From assembly GCA_902609855.1 (NCBI GenBank), contig CACLTL010000003.1, forward strand, positions 48,001-112,000: a stretch of 64,000 nt of DNA. Direction: 5' to 3'. The DNA comes from an uncultured Pelagibacteraceae bacterium (lineage in GTDB: Bacteria; Pseudomonadota; Alphaproteobacteria; Pelagibacterales; Pelagibacteraceae). Shown here piece by piece: positions 27,817 through 37,811 of this stretch; within the stretch, counting starts at the first letter, position 1, and each line of letters starts with the position of its first letter. The position numbers were made by a program, and so were the translations under genes. The notes under the pieces were generated by a model that saw only the letters and a program-made list of their open reading frames with translations, was not told where the DNA came from and did not search any database.

Positions 27817-28057
27817 TTTCTAAAGCATGAATTTTTGTTTCAAGATCTTCTTTTAAAATTTTCATAACAATTTTTTGTGCGCTTAATCTTGACATAGAAT
27901 AAAGAAATAAAGATTTAATTTTTAACTGTAGATGAAATTTTTCTGAGGAATAAAATTTGTGACGTTTATGTTTATGTGAATTATCAACAACTTCTATGTC
28001 CTCAATTTTGATTTCATTTTTTAGTTTTTCACAAATTTCTTCAAAATAATTTTTCAT
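27800..28057 (-). CDS. BolA family protein
   Basis: An 85-residue BolA-like protein starting at the ATG at 28057 (MKNYFEEICEKLKN); an upstream ATG would add eight atypical residues. BolA proteins are helix-turn-helix-like class II KH-fold proteins that pair with monothiol glutaredoxins in iron-sulfur cluster handling. HKHKRHKFYSSEKFHLQLKIKS is the family core; the usual invariant HF-type His is represented by KFHLQLKI. The C-terminal helix includes VMKILKEDLETKIHALEI. Convergent with aroB (17-base overlap) and divergent from the J-domain gene. Confidence 0.9.
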   Translation of the reverse strand: MKNYFEEICEKLKNEIKIEDIEVVDNSHKHKRHKFYSSEKFHLQLKIKSLFLYSMSRLSAQKIVMKILKEDLETKIHALEISIEK

Positions 28058-28087
28058 TAATATAATTTTACTATATAGCATTATTTA

Positions 28088-28603
28088 ATGAAAATTATTT
28101 GTGATTGGGAAAATTGTAGCGAAGTAGGAGCTTACAAGGCGCCTATTGAAAAGGACAATAGTAAGAAATACAGGTTACTCTGTTTAAATCATATAAAAAT
28201 TTTTAACAAAAACTGGAATTATTTTGAAAATATGAATGATCAAGAGATAGAGTTTTTTATAAAATCTGATTTGACCTGGCACAAATCTACTAAAACTTTC
28301 GGTTCCTCAGATAATTTTTTCAATATTTTATGGAATAATGCATTAGATGATAAACTTAATATCTTTAAGAGTTCTAATTTTAGAGACTTTAAAAAAGCAA
28401 AAGTCTCACAACAAGATAAGGATGCTTTGGAAATTATAGGTTTAAATCAAGAAGTAAAATGGGAACAAATTCAAGCAAAATTCAAAGAACTTGTAAAAAA
28501 ATATCATCCTGATAAAAACCAGGGGAATAAAAAATTTGAAGAAAAACTTAAAAAGATTACTTTAGCTTACAGTCAATTAAAGAAAACTTTAGGAAAAAAA
28601 TGA
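28088..28603 (+). CDS. J-domain (DnaJ-like) protein with N-terminal Cys motif
   Basis: A 171-residue protein with a J domain at its C-terminus (about residues 112-171): [34 protein letters not shown] carries the HPD tripeptide needed to stimulate DnaK. The N-terminal part has Cys5 and Cys10 and a CLNH near residue 37, a possible zinc site, as in alphaproteobacterial J proteins found next to cobS. The cobS-like gene overlaps by four bases (ATGA), so the two products are made together. A role as co-chaperone for the CobS/CobT module is inference. Confidence 0.9.
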   Translation: MKIICDWENCSEVGAYKAPIEKDNSKKYRLLCLNHIKIFNKNWNYFENMNDQEIEFFIKSDLTWHKSTKTFGSSDNFFNILWNNALDDKLNIFKSSNFRDFKKAKVSQQDKDALEIIGLNQEVKWEQIQAKFKELVKKYHPDKNQGNKKFEEKLKKITLAYSQLKKTLGKK

Positions 28604-29577
28604 GCTCAGAACAATTCTTGCCAAAAACAGACATCAAATTGTCAGTTAAGCAAACCTTTGGTTTTGAAAGTGATATGCAGGTTCAGGCTTTTTCAAAAAA
28701 AAATGAATATGTTCCAAAGATAGATCCTGACTATAAATTTGATAAAGATACTACCTTAGCAATTTTAGCGGGTTTCTCTTTTAATAAAAGAGTTTTAATT
28801 CAAGGGTACCATGGAACTGGAAAATCTACTCATATAGAACAAGTAGCTGCAAGACTTAATTGGCCATGTGTTAGAGTAAATTTAGACAGTCATATAAGTA
28901 GAATAGATTTAATTGGAAAAGATGCCATTGTGTTAAAAGATGGGAAACAAATTACTGAGTTTAAAGAAGGTATTTTACCTTGGTCAATTCAAAATCCTGT
29001 GGCATTAGTTTTTGATGAATATGACGCTGGAAGACCTGATGTGATGTTCGTAATTCAAAGAGTTTTAGAAAGTGATGGAAATTTTACATTATTAGATAAA
29101 AATAAAGTTTTACAGCAACACGATTTATTTAGAATTTTCGCTACAACAAATACTGTTGGACTTGGGGATACAACTGGTTTGTACCATGGTACTCAACAAA
29201 TAAACCAAGGTCAGATGGATAGATGGAATATAGTTTCAACTTTAAATTACCTACCATTTGAGAAAGAACTTGAAATAGTTCTAGCTAAAAATAAAAATTT
29301 AAATAATAAAGAGGGAAAAGAACTTTTATCAAACATGATAAAAGTTGCTGATCTAACAAGAAAAGGTTTCATCAATGGCGATATTTCAACCGTTATGAGT
29401 CCTCGTACAGTTTTACATTGGGCAGAAAATACAGGAATATTTAAAGATCAAGGATATGCTTTTAGAATCACATTTCTAAATAAATGTGATGATTTAGAGA
29501 AAAAAATAATTTCTGAGTATTACCAGAGATGTTTTGGTGAAGACTTACCGGAGTCTTCTATCAATATCACTTTATAA
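28600..29577 (+). CDS. cobS: CobS-like AAA+ ATPase (cobaltochelatase-type / MoxR-like)
   Basis: A 325-residue AAA+ ATPase highly similar in pattern to CobS, the small ring subunit of aerobic cobaltochelatase. Walker A is GYHGTGKST at residues 69-77 and Walker B is [27 protein letters not shown] and QMDRWNIV are CobS-type blocks, and [16 protein letters not shown] is sensor 2. CobS works with the VWA protein CobT, encoded next, and the catalytic subunit CobN, which is not in this window. In SAR11, thought not to make B12, another client is possible. Confidence 0.93.
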   Translation: MSSEQFLPKTDIKLSVKQTFGFESDMQVQAFSKKNEYVPKIDPDYKFDKDTTLAILAGFSFNKRVLIQGYHGTGKSTHIEQVAARLNWPCVRVNLDSHISRIDLIGKDAIVLKDGKQITEFKEGILPWSIQNPVALVFDEYDAGRPDVMFVIQRVLESDGNFTLLDKNKVLQQHDLFRIFATTNTVGLGDTTGLYHGTQQINQGQMDRWNIVSTLNYLPFEKELEIVLAKNKNLNNKEGKELLSNMIKVADLTRKGFINGDISTVMSPRTVLHWAENTGIFKDQGYAFRITFLNKCDDLEKKIISEYYQRCFGEDLPESSINITL

Positions 29578-29578
29578 A

Positions 29579-31378
29579 GTGGAAAATAAAAAAGAAAAAA
29601 TAGCTGATTTTAAAACTGCAATTAGTTCTACTGTAAGATCACTATCTAATTCAGAAAAAATTGAGGTTTCATTTGGTAATGAAAACTCAAAAACTGAAAA
29701 AAATTCAATCAGACTACCTGAGCTAAGTCCGATTGATAATAAATTAAATTACAACCAAATAAGAGCTATAGCAGACTCAAAATCCTTAAGACATAGGTTT
29801 TCTAATCCAAAAACATTTAAACAATTTGAACCTAATGGAAATATATCTAAACAGTTGTATAGAATTTCAGAAAAAATTAGATGCGAAAAAATTGGAACTA
29901 GCTATTTTAAAGGAGTAAAAAACAATATTGAAACTTTTTACCAAGAGAGGGTGAGTGGCTTGGATCTTAAAAGCAGTGAAGATAAAATTGTTGAGTCTTT
30001 TGAAAATTATTTGAGAACAAAATTTCTTAATTTTGAAAATAATAGTCAAGTCGATAAAAAACTTAAATCATACAAAAAAGATTTAAATGAGAAATTTAAA
30101 GGTAAGATCGGTCAATTAAATGAGTTTACGTTAGATCAAGAAAAATTTAATTCCCTTATTTCTGAGCTTATTGCAGAGTTGAATCTTGACGAAAATCTAG
30201 ATGAGGAAGAGAAAAAAGATGATGAAAAAAATAACGACGAAAAACAAAATAAACCAGATAATCAGGAAAAACAGGCAAAAGAGAAAGAGAATAAGCAGGA
30301 GGAAATGTCTATAGACTCTGGTTTGCCTGATCTTGAAAATGAGGCCAAAGAATCAGACCAAGCTGAGGAAGAAGTTGAAATAGAAGACAGTTCTCAACCA
30401 GATTTACGAAAAAAAGGAAATAGTGCTTTAGGTGACATAAATTATAAAACTTACACTGAAGAATTTGATGAAATTATTAAAGCAGAAGAATTAGAGCATA
30501 CTGAGGAACTAACAAGACTAAGAAAAAATTTAGATCAACAATTATTGCAGCTTAAAAATTTCATTTCTAAACTCGCTAATAAATTACAAAGAAAACTTTT
30601 AGCTAAACAAAATAGATCTTGGAGTTTCGATCTTGAAGAAGGTCTATTAGACACATCAAAATTATCAAGAATAATTATGGATCCCTATAATTCTTTATCT
30701 TTTAAAAGAGAAAAAGATGTTGAATTCAAAGATACGTTAGTCACAATTTTGATTGATAACTCGGGCTCTATGCGAGGTAAACCTATTTCAGTAGCAGCGA
30801 TCTGTGCTGACATACTTTCTAGGACATTAGAAAGATGTGCGGTTAAAGTAGAAATACTTGGCTTCACAACAAAACATTGGAAAGGAGGATCTTCGAGAGA
30901 GAAATGGATGAAAAATGATAAACCAACTTTTCCAGGAAGATTAAATGACCTTAGACACATAATTTATAAATCAGCTGATACGCCTTGGCGACAGGCTAAA
31001 AATAATATGGGCCTGATGCTTAAAGAGGGGTTGTTAAAGGAAAACATTGATGGTGAAGCACTTAAATGGGCTTACAACAAAATGAATAGAAGAAAAGAAG
31101 AACGAAAAATCCTTATGGTTATTTCAGATGGAGCTCCAGTGGACGACTCTACTCTATCAACGAATACTAGTGACTATCTAGAGTCTAACCTTAAAAAAAC
31201 AGTCAAATGGATTGAGAATAAAACAAACATTGAATTATTAGCTATTGGTATAGGTCATGATGTTACAAGATACTATAATCAAGCTGTAAAAATTACAGAT
31301 GTTCAGGATTTAGGTGATGTAATGATAAATCAACTAACTGATTTATTCGTCGAAAAGAGAAAAAAAACGATACACTAG
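29579..31378 (+). CDS. cobT: CobT-like VWA-domain protein (cobaltochelatase-type)
   Basis: I use the GTG start one base after the cobS stop, giving 599 residues, because the sequence after it ([20 protein letters not shown]) matches the usual CobT N-terminus; a TTG 45 bases upstream would add a stretch inside cobS. The middle (about 195-285) is an acidic Glu/Asp/Lys-rich linker, typical of CobT and MgChl D-type proteins. The C-terminal VWA domain holds an intact MIDAS motif, [10 protein letters not shown], near residue 391, with [17 protein letters not shown] following. Ends four bases inside the convergent transporter gene. Confidence 0.92.
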   Translation: MENKKEKIADFKTAISSTVRSLSNSEKIEVSFGNENSKTEKNSIRLPELSPIDNKLNYNQIRAIADSKSLRHRFSNPKTFKQFEPNGNISKQLYRISEKIRCEKIGTSYFKGVKNNIETFYQERVSGLDLKSSEDKIVESFENYLRTKFLNFENNSQVDKKLKSYKKDLNEKFKGKIGQLNEFTLDQEKFNSLISELIAELNLDENLDEEEKKDDEKNNDEKQNKPDNQEKQAKEKENKQEEMSIDSGLPDLENEAKESDQAEEEVEIEDSSQPDLRKKGNSALGDINYKTYTEEFDEIIKAEELEHTEELTRLRKNLDQQLLQLKNFISKLANKLQRKLLAKQNRSWSFDLEEGLLDTSKLSRIIMDPYNSLSFKREKDVEFKDTLVTILIDNSGSMRGKPISVAAICADILSRTLERCAVKVEILGFTTKHWKGGSSREKWMKNDKPTFPGRLNDLRHIIYKSADTPWRQAKNNMGLMLKEGLLKENIDGEALKWAYNKMNRRKEERKILMVISDGAPVDDSTLSTNTSDYLESNLKKTVKWIENKTNIELLAIGIGHDVTRYYNQAVKITDVQDLGDVMINQLTDLFVEKRKKTIH

Positions 31379-31950
31379 TTCTTTATTCCTGAAGCCGAAC
31401 TTTCCGAAAAGTCTTTTATTTTATTTATTAGTAATCTAAATGGAATTAACATTGCAAGTGCTATAAATAACTTAACTGCTAAATCTCCAAAAGCTAGGGT
31501 TACCCAAGGTATTCCTGTTGCGTAAAAAGCAATTGAAAAAAATAGAAACGTATCTGTAACAGATCCAATCACTGATGATGCGAGAGGAGCTATGTACCAT
31601 ATTTTTTTTCTTAAGGAATCAAATATTTGAACATCTAAGTTTTGAGCAATAAAAAATGCCACTCCAGAGCCAACAGCAATTCTAATAGAAATAATATCTG
31701 TAAAATTAGTCGATAAAAATAATGTTAAAAGAACTCCAATAGCAAATCCTACATACACAACTTTTCTTGCTACCAATTTTCCGTAAGCGCGGTTAGCTAG
31801 ATCTGTAATTAAAAAAGTAATAGGGTAACTAAAAGCACCATAAGTCAAGATTTCATTTAATCCAAAATATTGAATCGGAAATTGAACTAAATAGTTTGAA
31901 AGGACTACAATCAAACCCATTAGAAGAGAGAGTTTGTAAAATAAATTCAT
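31375..31950 (-). CDS. Queuosine precursor transporter (YhhQ/VUT family)
   Basis: A 191-residue integral membrane protein with about five to six hydrophobic helices. The family signature lies in [28 protein letters not shown], and [53 protein letters not shown] is the second conserved block. Family members import queuosine precursors (preQ0/preQ1), which points to salvage of the modified base. The gene follows rpmB by seven bases and overlaps cobT by four. Confidence 0.88.
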   Translation of the reverse strand: MNLFYKLSLLMGLIVVLSNYLVQFPIQYFGLNEILTYGAFSYPITFLITDLANRAYGKLVARKVVYVGFAIGVLLTLFLSTNFTDIISIRIAVGSGVAFFIAQNLDVQIFDSLRKKIWYIAPLASSVIGSVTDTFLFFSIAFYATGIPWVTLAFGDLAVKLFIALAMLIPFRLLINKIKDFSESSASGIKN

Positions 31951-31957
31951 TGTAGAA

Positions 31958-32236
31958 TTATGATTTTGCTGAAATTGAAGCTTTAATTTTTTTAACTTTT
32001 TTTGATAATTTAGCGTTTTTTGCTGATATTAAAAACTTATCTAATCCGCCTTTAAAATCTACAGTTCTTAAAGCGGCGTTAGCTACATTTAATTTGATAT
32101 CTTTTTTTAAGATATCGCTTCTAAAAGTGACTTTCTTTAGATTTGGTAAAAATCTTCTTTTAGTTTTATTTTTAGCGTGGCTAACGTTGTGACCTTTTAA
32201 AGGTGAAATTCCTGTTAATTCGCATCTTTTAGACAT
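31958..32236 (-). CDS. rpmB: 50S ribosomal protein L28
   Basis: A 92-residue basic protein with the L28 N-terminus MSKRCELTGISPLKGHNVSHAKNKTKRRFLPNL and LNVANAALRTVDFKGGLDKFL in the second half. The zinc-type second Cys pair is absent, as in many alphaproteobacteria. It lies next to cobT and a queuosine transporter, a recurrent alphaproteobacterial arrangement. The 42 bases to pyrD may hold its promoter. Confidence 0.97.
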   Translation of the reverse strand: MSKRCELTGISPLKGHNVSHAKNKTKRRFLPNLKKVTFRSDILKKDIKLNVANAALRTVDFKGGLDKFLISAKNAKLSKKVKKIKASISAKS

Positions 32237-32278
32237 AAATTTTTCCCTGGTGTTATATAATTCTTGTATACATTGGGG

Positions 32279-33325
32279 TCAAGCGTTAATTCCAACTGCT
32301 TCACTAACATTTTTGAGATTTTCTTTTTTTAAAATTGATATTAAGTCTTTTTTAATCTCTTTTACAATACCTGGTCCTTTGTAAACCATGCCTGTATATA
32401 ATTGTACTGCATCTGCACCTGCTGTAATTTTTTCAAAAGCGCTCTCACCAGAGTCCACTCCCCCAACTCCTATTATCTTAATCTTGCCTTTGGTTTCTTT
32501 ATAGAATTTTTTTATTAAATTTGTTGAAATATCTTTAAGCGGTTGTCCTGATAATCCACCAACTTCATGCTTCTTAATATCGGAGAGATTGTCACGATTA
32601 CTGTCCGTTGTATTGGAAACTATTATGCCTTCTATTTTATGGCTAATCACTAATTCAACTATTTTACCAATTTCATTATCATTAATATCTGGTGATATTT
32701 TTATCGCTAGCGGACAGTCAATTTTTTTTTCTTTTATAATTTTATTTATTCCAGACAAAAGTTTTTTCATCTCTCCTTGATCATGAAAATCTCTCAAACC
32801 CTCAGTGTTTGGAGAGGAGATATTAATTGTTATATATCCAGCGTACATTCCAAGTTTTGAAAGACAAATATAATAATCGTCTTCTTTATTTTTTGTTTCT
32901 TTATTTGGCCCAATGTTAATTCCCAAAAACCCGTCGGGGTTATTATTCGATATTCTTTTTGAAACAGTTTCTGATCCATGATTATTGAATCCAAGACGGT
33001 TAATAAGTGCTTGATCTTTTTCTAATCTAAATATTCTTGGTTTTGGATTTCCTAATTGTTGTTTTGGTGTGACAGTACCTACCTCGATAAAACCAAAACC
33101 AAATTTAAAAAGAGAATTATAAACTTCAGCGCTTTTATCAAAACCAGCTGCTAATCCAATTGGGTTTGCAATTGTTTTCCCTAATAGATTAGTTTCTAGC
33201 ATTTCCTCACTTTCCACTTTAAAAAAACTTTTTGGAAGAATATTTGCTTTTAAAGATTTAATAGCTAAATCGTGTGCAACCTCTGGATCTAACGAAAATA
33301 TATAAGGTCTTAAAATTGAAAACAT
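32279..33325 (-). CDS. pyrD: Dihydroorotate dehydrogenase (quinone, class 2)
   Basis: Membrane-associated FMN enzyme of pyrimidine synthesis using quinone as electron acceptor. Length 348. The N-terminal PYIFSLDPEVAHDLAIKSLK is the class 2 membrane helix. Blocks include NPIGLAAGFDKSAEVYNSLFKFGFGFIEVGTVTPKQQLGNPKPRIFRL, ITINISSPNTEGLRD with the catalytic-base serine, GIIVSNTT and IIGVGGVDSGESAFEKI. Its ATG shares one base with the lysS stop codon (TAATG). Confidence 0.97.
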   Translation of the reverse strand: MFSILRPYIFSLDPEVAHDLAIKSLKANILPKSFFKVESEEMLETNLLGKTIANPIGLAAGFDKSAEVYNSLFKFGFGFIEVGTVTPKQQLGNPKPRIFRLEKDQALINRLGFNNHGSETVSKRISNNNPDGFLGINIGPNKETKNKEDDYYICLSKLGMYAGYITINISSPNTEGLRDFHDQGEMKKLLSGINKIIKEKKIDCPLAIKISPDINDNEIGKIVELVISHKIEGIIVSNTTDSNRDNLSDIKKHEVGGLSGQPLKDISTNLIKKFYKETKGKIKIIGVGGVDSGESAFEKITAGADAVQLYTGMVYKGPGIVKEIKKDLISILKKENLKNVSEAVGINA

Positions 33326-34893
33326 TAATTATTACTTATTTTATCTTTCATTAACTCGATTGTCTCCTTCAATCCGAAGTAGCAGACAAAATAACCCATC
33401 CTAGGACCATTTTCTTCTCCAAATACAACTTCATAAATTAATTTAAACCAATCTCTTAGATTTTGTTCATACCCATTTTCTTTACCTGTGGCATAAACAA
33501 TAGTCTGTATTTCTTCTGGTTTTAAGTTTTGTTTAATTTCAGATAATTTTTTAACAAGGTTTTCTAACGCTTTCTTTTCATCCGACGAAGGTCTTTTAAA
33601 TTTTTTATTTGGTTCAACTTTATCTTTAAAATAGTTTATAGCAAACCCAGTTAAACCATCTAAAATCGGATGATCTTTAGGTTTAATCTCTTGATGAAAT
33701 CTATTTATAAACTTCCATAAAATTTCTTTATTATCTGCATTGCTTGACCCAACTAAATTTAATAACATTGAAAAAGGCATTACAATTTTTTCTGCTGGTG
33801 GCTTTCCATTGTGGACATGCCAAACAGGATTTAAAATTTGATCTTTTTCTTTCTGGGTTGGATATTTTTCGATACTAGTTAAATACTCATCAACTGTTTT
33901 AGGTACAACTTCTGCATAAAGTTTTTTTGCTCGTTTTGGATTTGGATACATATATAAAGACAAACTTTCTGGTGAAGCATATCTTAGCCACTGTTCAATA
34001 GAGATCCCATTACCTTTTGATTTAGAAATTTTTTCTCCTTTTTCGTCTAAAAAAAGTTCGTAGGCAAAACCATTCGGAGGACTTTTCCCAAGAGTTTTGC
34101 AAATCTTGTTAGACAAAATTGCACTTTCTGTTAAATCTTTACCATACATTTCAAAATCAACATCGAAAGTAAACCATCTCATCGCCCAATCTACTTTCCA
34201 CTGTAATTTACAGTTACCATCTAAAATGCTTGTCTCTATTTTTTCTCCCTTATTATCAAAAATTACTTTTCCACTTTTATTGTCTATTTCTAACAATGGT
34301 ATTTCTAATACCCTACCTGTTTTTGGGCAAATCGGTAAAAATGGACAATATGTTTTTCTTCTTTCCTCTCTAAGAGTTGGAAGAATAATATTCATTACAT
34401 CTTCATATTTTTCTGCAACTCTTAATAGCGATTTATTAAAGAAACCGCCTTTATAATTTTCTGTTGAGCTTTTAAAAGTGAATTGAAATTTAAATTTATT
34501 TAAAAATTCTTTAAGCATCTCGTTATTATGCTCGCCAAAACTGTTAAATTTTTTAAATGGATCTGGAATATTTGTTAAAGGTTTGCCTAAATTATCTTTT
34601 AATACTTGATCGTTGGGAATATTATCAGGAACTTTTCTTAGACCATCCATGTCATCAGAAAAAGTAATAAGTTCATGATTTATTTTTTCTATATGATTAA
34701 GAGCATTAATCATCATAGTAGTTCTGGCAACCTCACCAAACGTCCCTATATGTGGTAATCCACTTGGCCCATAACCGGTTTGAAAAGTTATCTTACCTTT
34801 TTTTTTTATGATATCTTTTCTATCTTTTAATAGCTTTCTAATTTCAACAAATGGCCAGGATGAAGTAGATTGAATTAAGTTATTATCCAGCAT
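33325..34893 (-). CDS. lysS: Lysyl-tRNA synthetase, class I
   Basis: Class I LysRS, the archaeal-type enzyme (LysK) that replaces class II LysRS in many Alphaproteobacteria. It is 522 residues with the HIGH-like GPSGLPHIGTFGE and KMSKS-like GEKISKSKGNGIS. WKVDWAMRW and FEMYGKDL are family blocks. The ATG lies about 90 bases from the divergent trkH. Overlaps pyrD by one base, so pyrimidine synthesis is downstream in the same transcript. Confidence 0.95.
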   Translation of the reverse strand: MLDNNLIQSTSSWPFVEIRKLLKDRKDIIKKKGKITFQTGYGPSGLPHIGTFGEVARTTMMINALNHIEKINHELITFSDDMDGLRKVPDNIPNDQVLKDNLGKPLTNIPDPFKKFNSFGEHNNEMLKEFLNKFKFQFTFKSSTENYKGGFFNKSLLRVAEKYEDVMNIILPTLREERRKTYCPFLPICPKTGRVLEIPLLEIDNKSGKVIFDNKGEKIETSILDGNCKLQWKVDWAMRWFTFDVDFEMYGKDLTESAILSNKICKTLGKSPPNGFAYELFLDEKGEKISKSKGNGISIEQWLRYASPESLSLYMYPNPKRAKKLYAEVVPKTVDEYLTSIEKYPTQKEKDQILNPVWHVHNGKPPAEKIVMPFSMLLNLVGSSNADNKEILWKFINRFHQEIKPKDHPILDGLTGFAINYFKDKVEPNKKFKRPSSDEKKALENLVKKLSEIKQNLKPEEIQTIVYATGKENGYEQNLRDWFKLIYEVVFGEENGPRMGYFVCYFGLKETIELMKDKISNN

Positions 34894-34986
34894 AGTAATG
34901 GTTTATTAAATTTTATATGCAAAATACAGATATAATTACGTCATATTAAGTTGAATTTTAAAACAATTTAAATAATCTCATTTTTA

Positions 34987-36435
34987 ATGGCTAACAATAA
35001 AACAGTTTTTTTCTTAATCGGCATATTACTTGTAGTGTTAGGGATTTCAATGCTAGCACCTTACTCGATGCAAGTGATATACAAAGAAAATAGCCACAGC
35101 TTTATATCATCATCTATTGTAACAATATTCATTGGAATTTTATGCATATTGGCTAATCTAGAAAAAGAGTTAAAATTAAATCTTAGACAAACTTTTTTAT
35201 TCTCAACTCTTGCTTGGGTCACTGTAGCAATTTTTGGAAGTTTGCCATTTATATTATCCAACCAATCATTTTCATTTAGTGACGCTTTTTTTGAAAGTAT
35301 GTCAGGTATAACAACTACAGGAGCAACTATTATATCGGATTTAGATAATAGTTCCAAAAGCATTCTTTTATGGAGAGCTATCATGCAGTGGTTAGGAGGA
35401 ATAGGTATCGTTGTAATGGCAATTACAATTTTACCATTATTAAAAGTTGGTGGAATGCAACTTTTCAAAATGGAAGGTCCAGATAGCACTGAAAAAATCC
35501 TACCCAGAACAATTGAAGTGGCAACTATTATAATTTCAACCTATATAATTCTCACTTTATTATGTGGTTTTTTTTATTGGGTATTTGGAATGACAATTTT
35601 TGACAGCATTTGTCATGCAATGACAACTATAGCCACTGGTGGTTTTTCAACTCATAATGACTCTATAGGTTTTTTCAAAAATTCAAACATAGAAATAATT
35701 GCAAGTATATTTATTATTTTAGGCAGTATACCTTTTATCTCTTATTTAAAATTTTCTCAGGGAAATAGAAAAATATTTTTTCAAGATGTACAAATTAAAG
35801 GTTTAATATACCTTTTAACCTTCTCAATATTGATCATATTTCTATACTTATTATTCATCAATTATGAGAGCAATCTATTTGAAAAATTAAGAATTTCTTC
35901 ATTTAATGTCATTTCTATTTTATCGGGAACAGGATATGTCACAGATGATTTTGGTTTATGGGGAAAATTTTCTTTGATTTTTTTCTTATTTCTGATGTTT
36001 ATTGGTGGATGTGCTGGTTCAACGGCATGCGGTATAAAAATTTTTAGATTACAAATGCTTTTAATTTTTCTTAAGAACCAAGTGAGAAAATTAATTCACC
36101 CAAATAGTGTAATCATTACTAAGTATAATAACCATAAAATTTCAGATGATTTTATAAAATCCGTGATTATTTTTATATTTTCTTTTTTATTTATTTTTTT
36201 AATTATTGCTATGCTTCTTTCTATAAGTGGTTTAGATTTTGTAACATCAATTTCTGGTGCCGCAAGTTCAATTTCAAATGTTGGTCCTGGTTTAGGTGAA
36301 ATAATCGGACCTGATGGAAATTATAAAAGTTTACCGGATTTATCGAAATGGATTTTAGCAACAGGAATGTTACTAGGAAGATTAGAACTTTTTGCAGTTC
36401 TTGTTCTTTTCTTTCCATCTTTTTGGAGAAATTGA
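34987..36435 (+). CDS. trkH: Trk potassium uptake membrane subunit TrkH
   Basis: A 482-residue K+ channel/transporter of four M1-P-M2 repeats. The selectivity-loop sequences are visible as SGITTTGATI, MTTIATGGFSTHN, LSGTGYVTDDFG and ASSISNVGPGLG. WRAIMQWLGGIGIVVMAI and GCAGSTACGIKIFRLQ are TrkH-type. The regulatory NAD-binding subunit TrkA is not in this window. Divergent from lysS over 93 bases; the AmpG-like gene starts three bases after its stop. Confidence 0.95.
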   Translation: MANNKTVFFLIGILLVVLGISMLAPYSMQVIYKENSHSFISSSIVTIFIGILCILANLEKELKLNLRQTFLFSTLAWVTVAIFGSLPFILSNQSFSFSDAFFESMSGITTTGATIISDLDNSSKSILLWRAIMQWLGGIGIVVMAITILPLLKVGGMQLFKMEGPDSTEKILPRTIEVATIIISTYIILTLLCGFFYWVFGMTIFDSICHAMTTIATGGFSTHNDSIGFFKNSNIEIIASIFIILGSIPFISYLKFSQGNRKIFFQDVQIKGLIYLLTFSILIIFLYLLFINYESNLFEKLRISSFNVISILSGTGYVTDDFGLWGKFSLIFFLFLMFIGGCAGSTACGIKIFRLQMLLIFLKNQVRKLIHPNSVIITKYNNHKISDDFIKSVIIFIFSFLFIFLIIAMLLSISGLDFVTSISGAASSISNVGPGLGEIIGPDGNYKSLPDLSKWILATGMLLGRLELFAVLVLFFPSFWRN

Positions 36436-36437
36436 TT

Positions 36438-37811
36438 ATGGAAATTTATAAAAAACAATCTTTAGCTAAAGCATTCTCTGTTTATTTTGACCGAAGAATG
36501 ATCAAAATTTTATTACTTGGTGCGATTAGTGGTTTTCCATGGGTGATCATTGGAAGTAGTTTAAGTCTTTGGCTTAAAGAAGATGGATTGAGTAGAAGCA
36601 CTATAGGTTGGGCTGGTTTAATTTTCGCAGTTTATGCTTTCAATTATTTATGGGCTCCAATTATTGATAGAGTTAGAATTCCTTGGTTAACTAAAAAAGT
36701 TGGTCATAGGCGTGGGTGGATTATATCTATGCAATCTTTAATATTAATTTGTCTTATTAGTTGGAGTTTAATTAATCCAACTGTAAATCTAGCGCTAGTA
36801 ATTAGTATTGGTCTTATAATTGCAATTGCATCTGCAACTCAAGATATAACCGTTGATGCTTTAAGAATTGAGCAAATAGGCGAACACGAGGGTAAATCAA
36901 TGCAGGCAGGCGCTGCAATGGCGGTAGTCGGTTGGTGGACTGGTTATAAATTAGGTGGAGTTGTAGCTCTAAATTCAGCTGAATTTTTCCAGCAAGTAGG
37001 TTTTGAAAACTACTGGCAAATAACTTTTTTAGTTTTAGGAGTACTTATAATTGGTTGCAATATTGGTCTTATGTACGTGAATGAACCGCAACCAATCGAT
37101 AGAGTAGAAAATCAAAAACAAACTGATAAAATGATTGAGATTAGATTAGGTTCTTCAAATATCATAACAAAAATAGTTGCTTGGTTATCAGGTGCTGTAA
37201 TTGGTCCAGTAATTAGTTTCTTTAAAAAGAATGGCTTTAATATTGCAATAGCAATTTTAGGTTTTGTCTTTCTTTTTAAAATTGGGGAAGCTTTTCTAGG
37301 TAGAATGTCTGTCATCTTTTATAAAGAAATAGGATTTACCAAATCTGATATTGCTTTATATTCAAAAGGTCTTGGTTGGGTCACTACTGTTATATTCACT
37401 TTGCTTGGTGGGTTATTTGCAATTCGTTCAGGGGTTATTAAAGCTATGTTTGTTTCGGGCATATTGATGGCTTCTACAAATTTATTATTTTCTTTACTTG
37501 CTTGGTCGGGAAAGTCTGAATTATTGTTTGCTATAGCGGTTATATTTGATGATATGGCTGCAGCCTTTGCTACAGTCGCATTTGTGGCTTTTATTTCTAT
37601 GCTTGTAGACAGAACTTATACTGCAACTCAATATGCTCTTCTTTCCTCTATTGGAACTGCTGGAAGAACAACACTTGCTGCATCTTCTGGAGCTTTGGTT
37701 GATTGGTTAAATGGAGATTGGGGAATATTTTTTATTATCACAGCAATAATGGTCATACCTTCGCTTATATTTCTTTATATTATCAAAGATAAACTTAAAT
37801 TAAATGACTAA
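36438..37811 (+). CDS. AmpG-like MFS transporter
   Basis: A 457-residue major facilitator transporter with about 12 hydrophobic helices. I chose the ATG at 36438 (MEIYKKQSLAKAFSVYFDRRM); an ATG 90 bases upstream lies within trkH. LLGAISGFPWVIIGSSLSLWLKEDGLSRSTIGW, FLWAPIIDR-like YLWAPIIDR, and SATQDITVDALRIEQ match the AmpG muropeptide permease family, which imports GlcNAc-anhydroMurNAc peptides. The following gene is an NlpC/P60 peptidase, consistent with muropeptide recycling. Substrate is inferred. Confidence 0.85.
   Translation: MEIYKKQSLAKAFSVYFDRRMIKILLLGAISGFPWVIIGSSLSLWLKEDGLSRSTIGWAGLIFAVYAFNYLWAPIIDRVRIPWLTKKVGHRRGWIISMQSLILICLISWSLINPTVNLALVISIGLIIAIASATQDITVDALRIEQIGEHEGKSMQAGAAMAVVGWWTGYKLGGVVALNSAEFFQQVGFENYWQITFLVLGVLIIGCNIGLMYVNEPQPIDRVENQKQTDKMIEIRLGSSNIITKIVAWLSGAVIGPVISFFKKNGFNIAIAILGFVFLFKIGEAFLGRMSVIFYKEIGFTKSDIALYSKGLGWVTTVIFTLLGGLFAIRSGVIKAMFVSGILMASTNLLFSLLAWSGKSELLFAIAVIFDDMAAAFATVAFVAFISMLVDRTYTATQYALLSSIGTAGRTTLAASSGALVDWLNGDWGIFFIITAIMVIPSLIFLYIIKDKLKLND

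Noticed and set aside
29534-31378. A TTG start for cobT 45 bases upstream
   Set aside because: The added residues only reflect a shifted frame of the cobS end; the GTG at 29579 directly follows the cobS stop and matches CobT N-termini.
36348-36437. A 30-residue N-terminal extension of the AmpG-like transporter
   Set aside because: It lies entirely inside trkH in another frame and is not hydrophobic; the ATG at 36438 follows the trkH stop.
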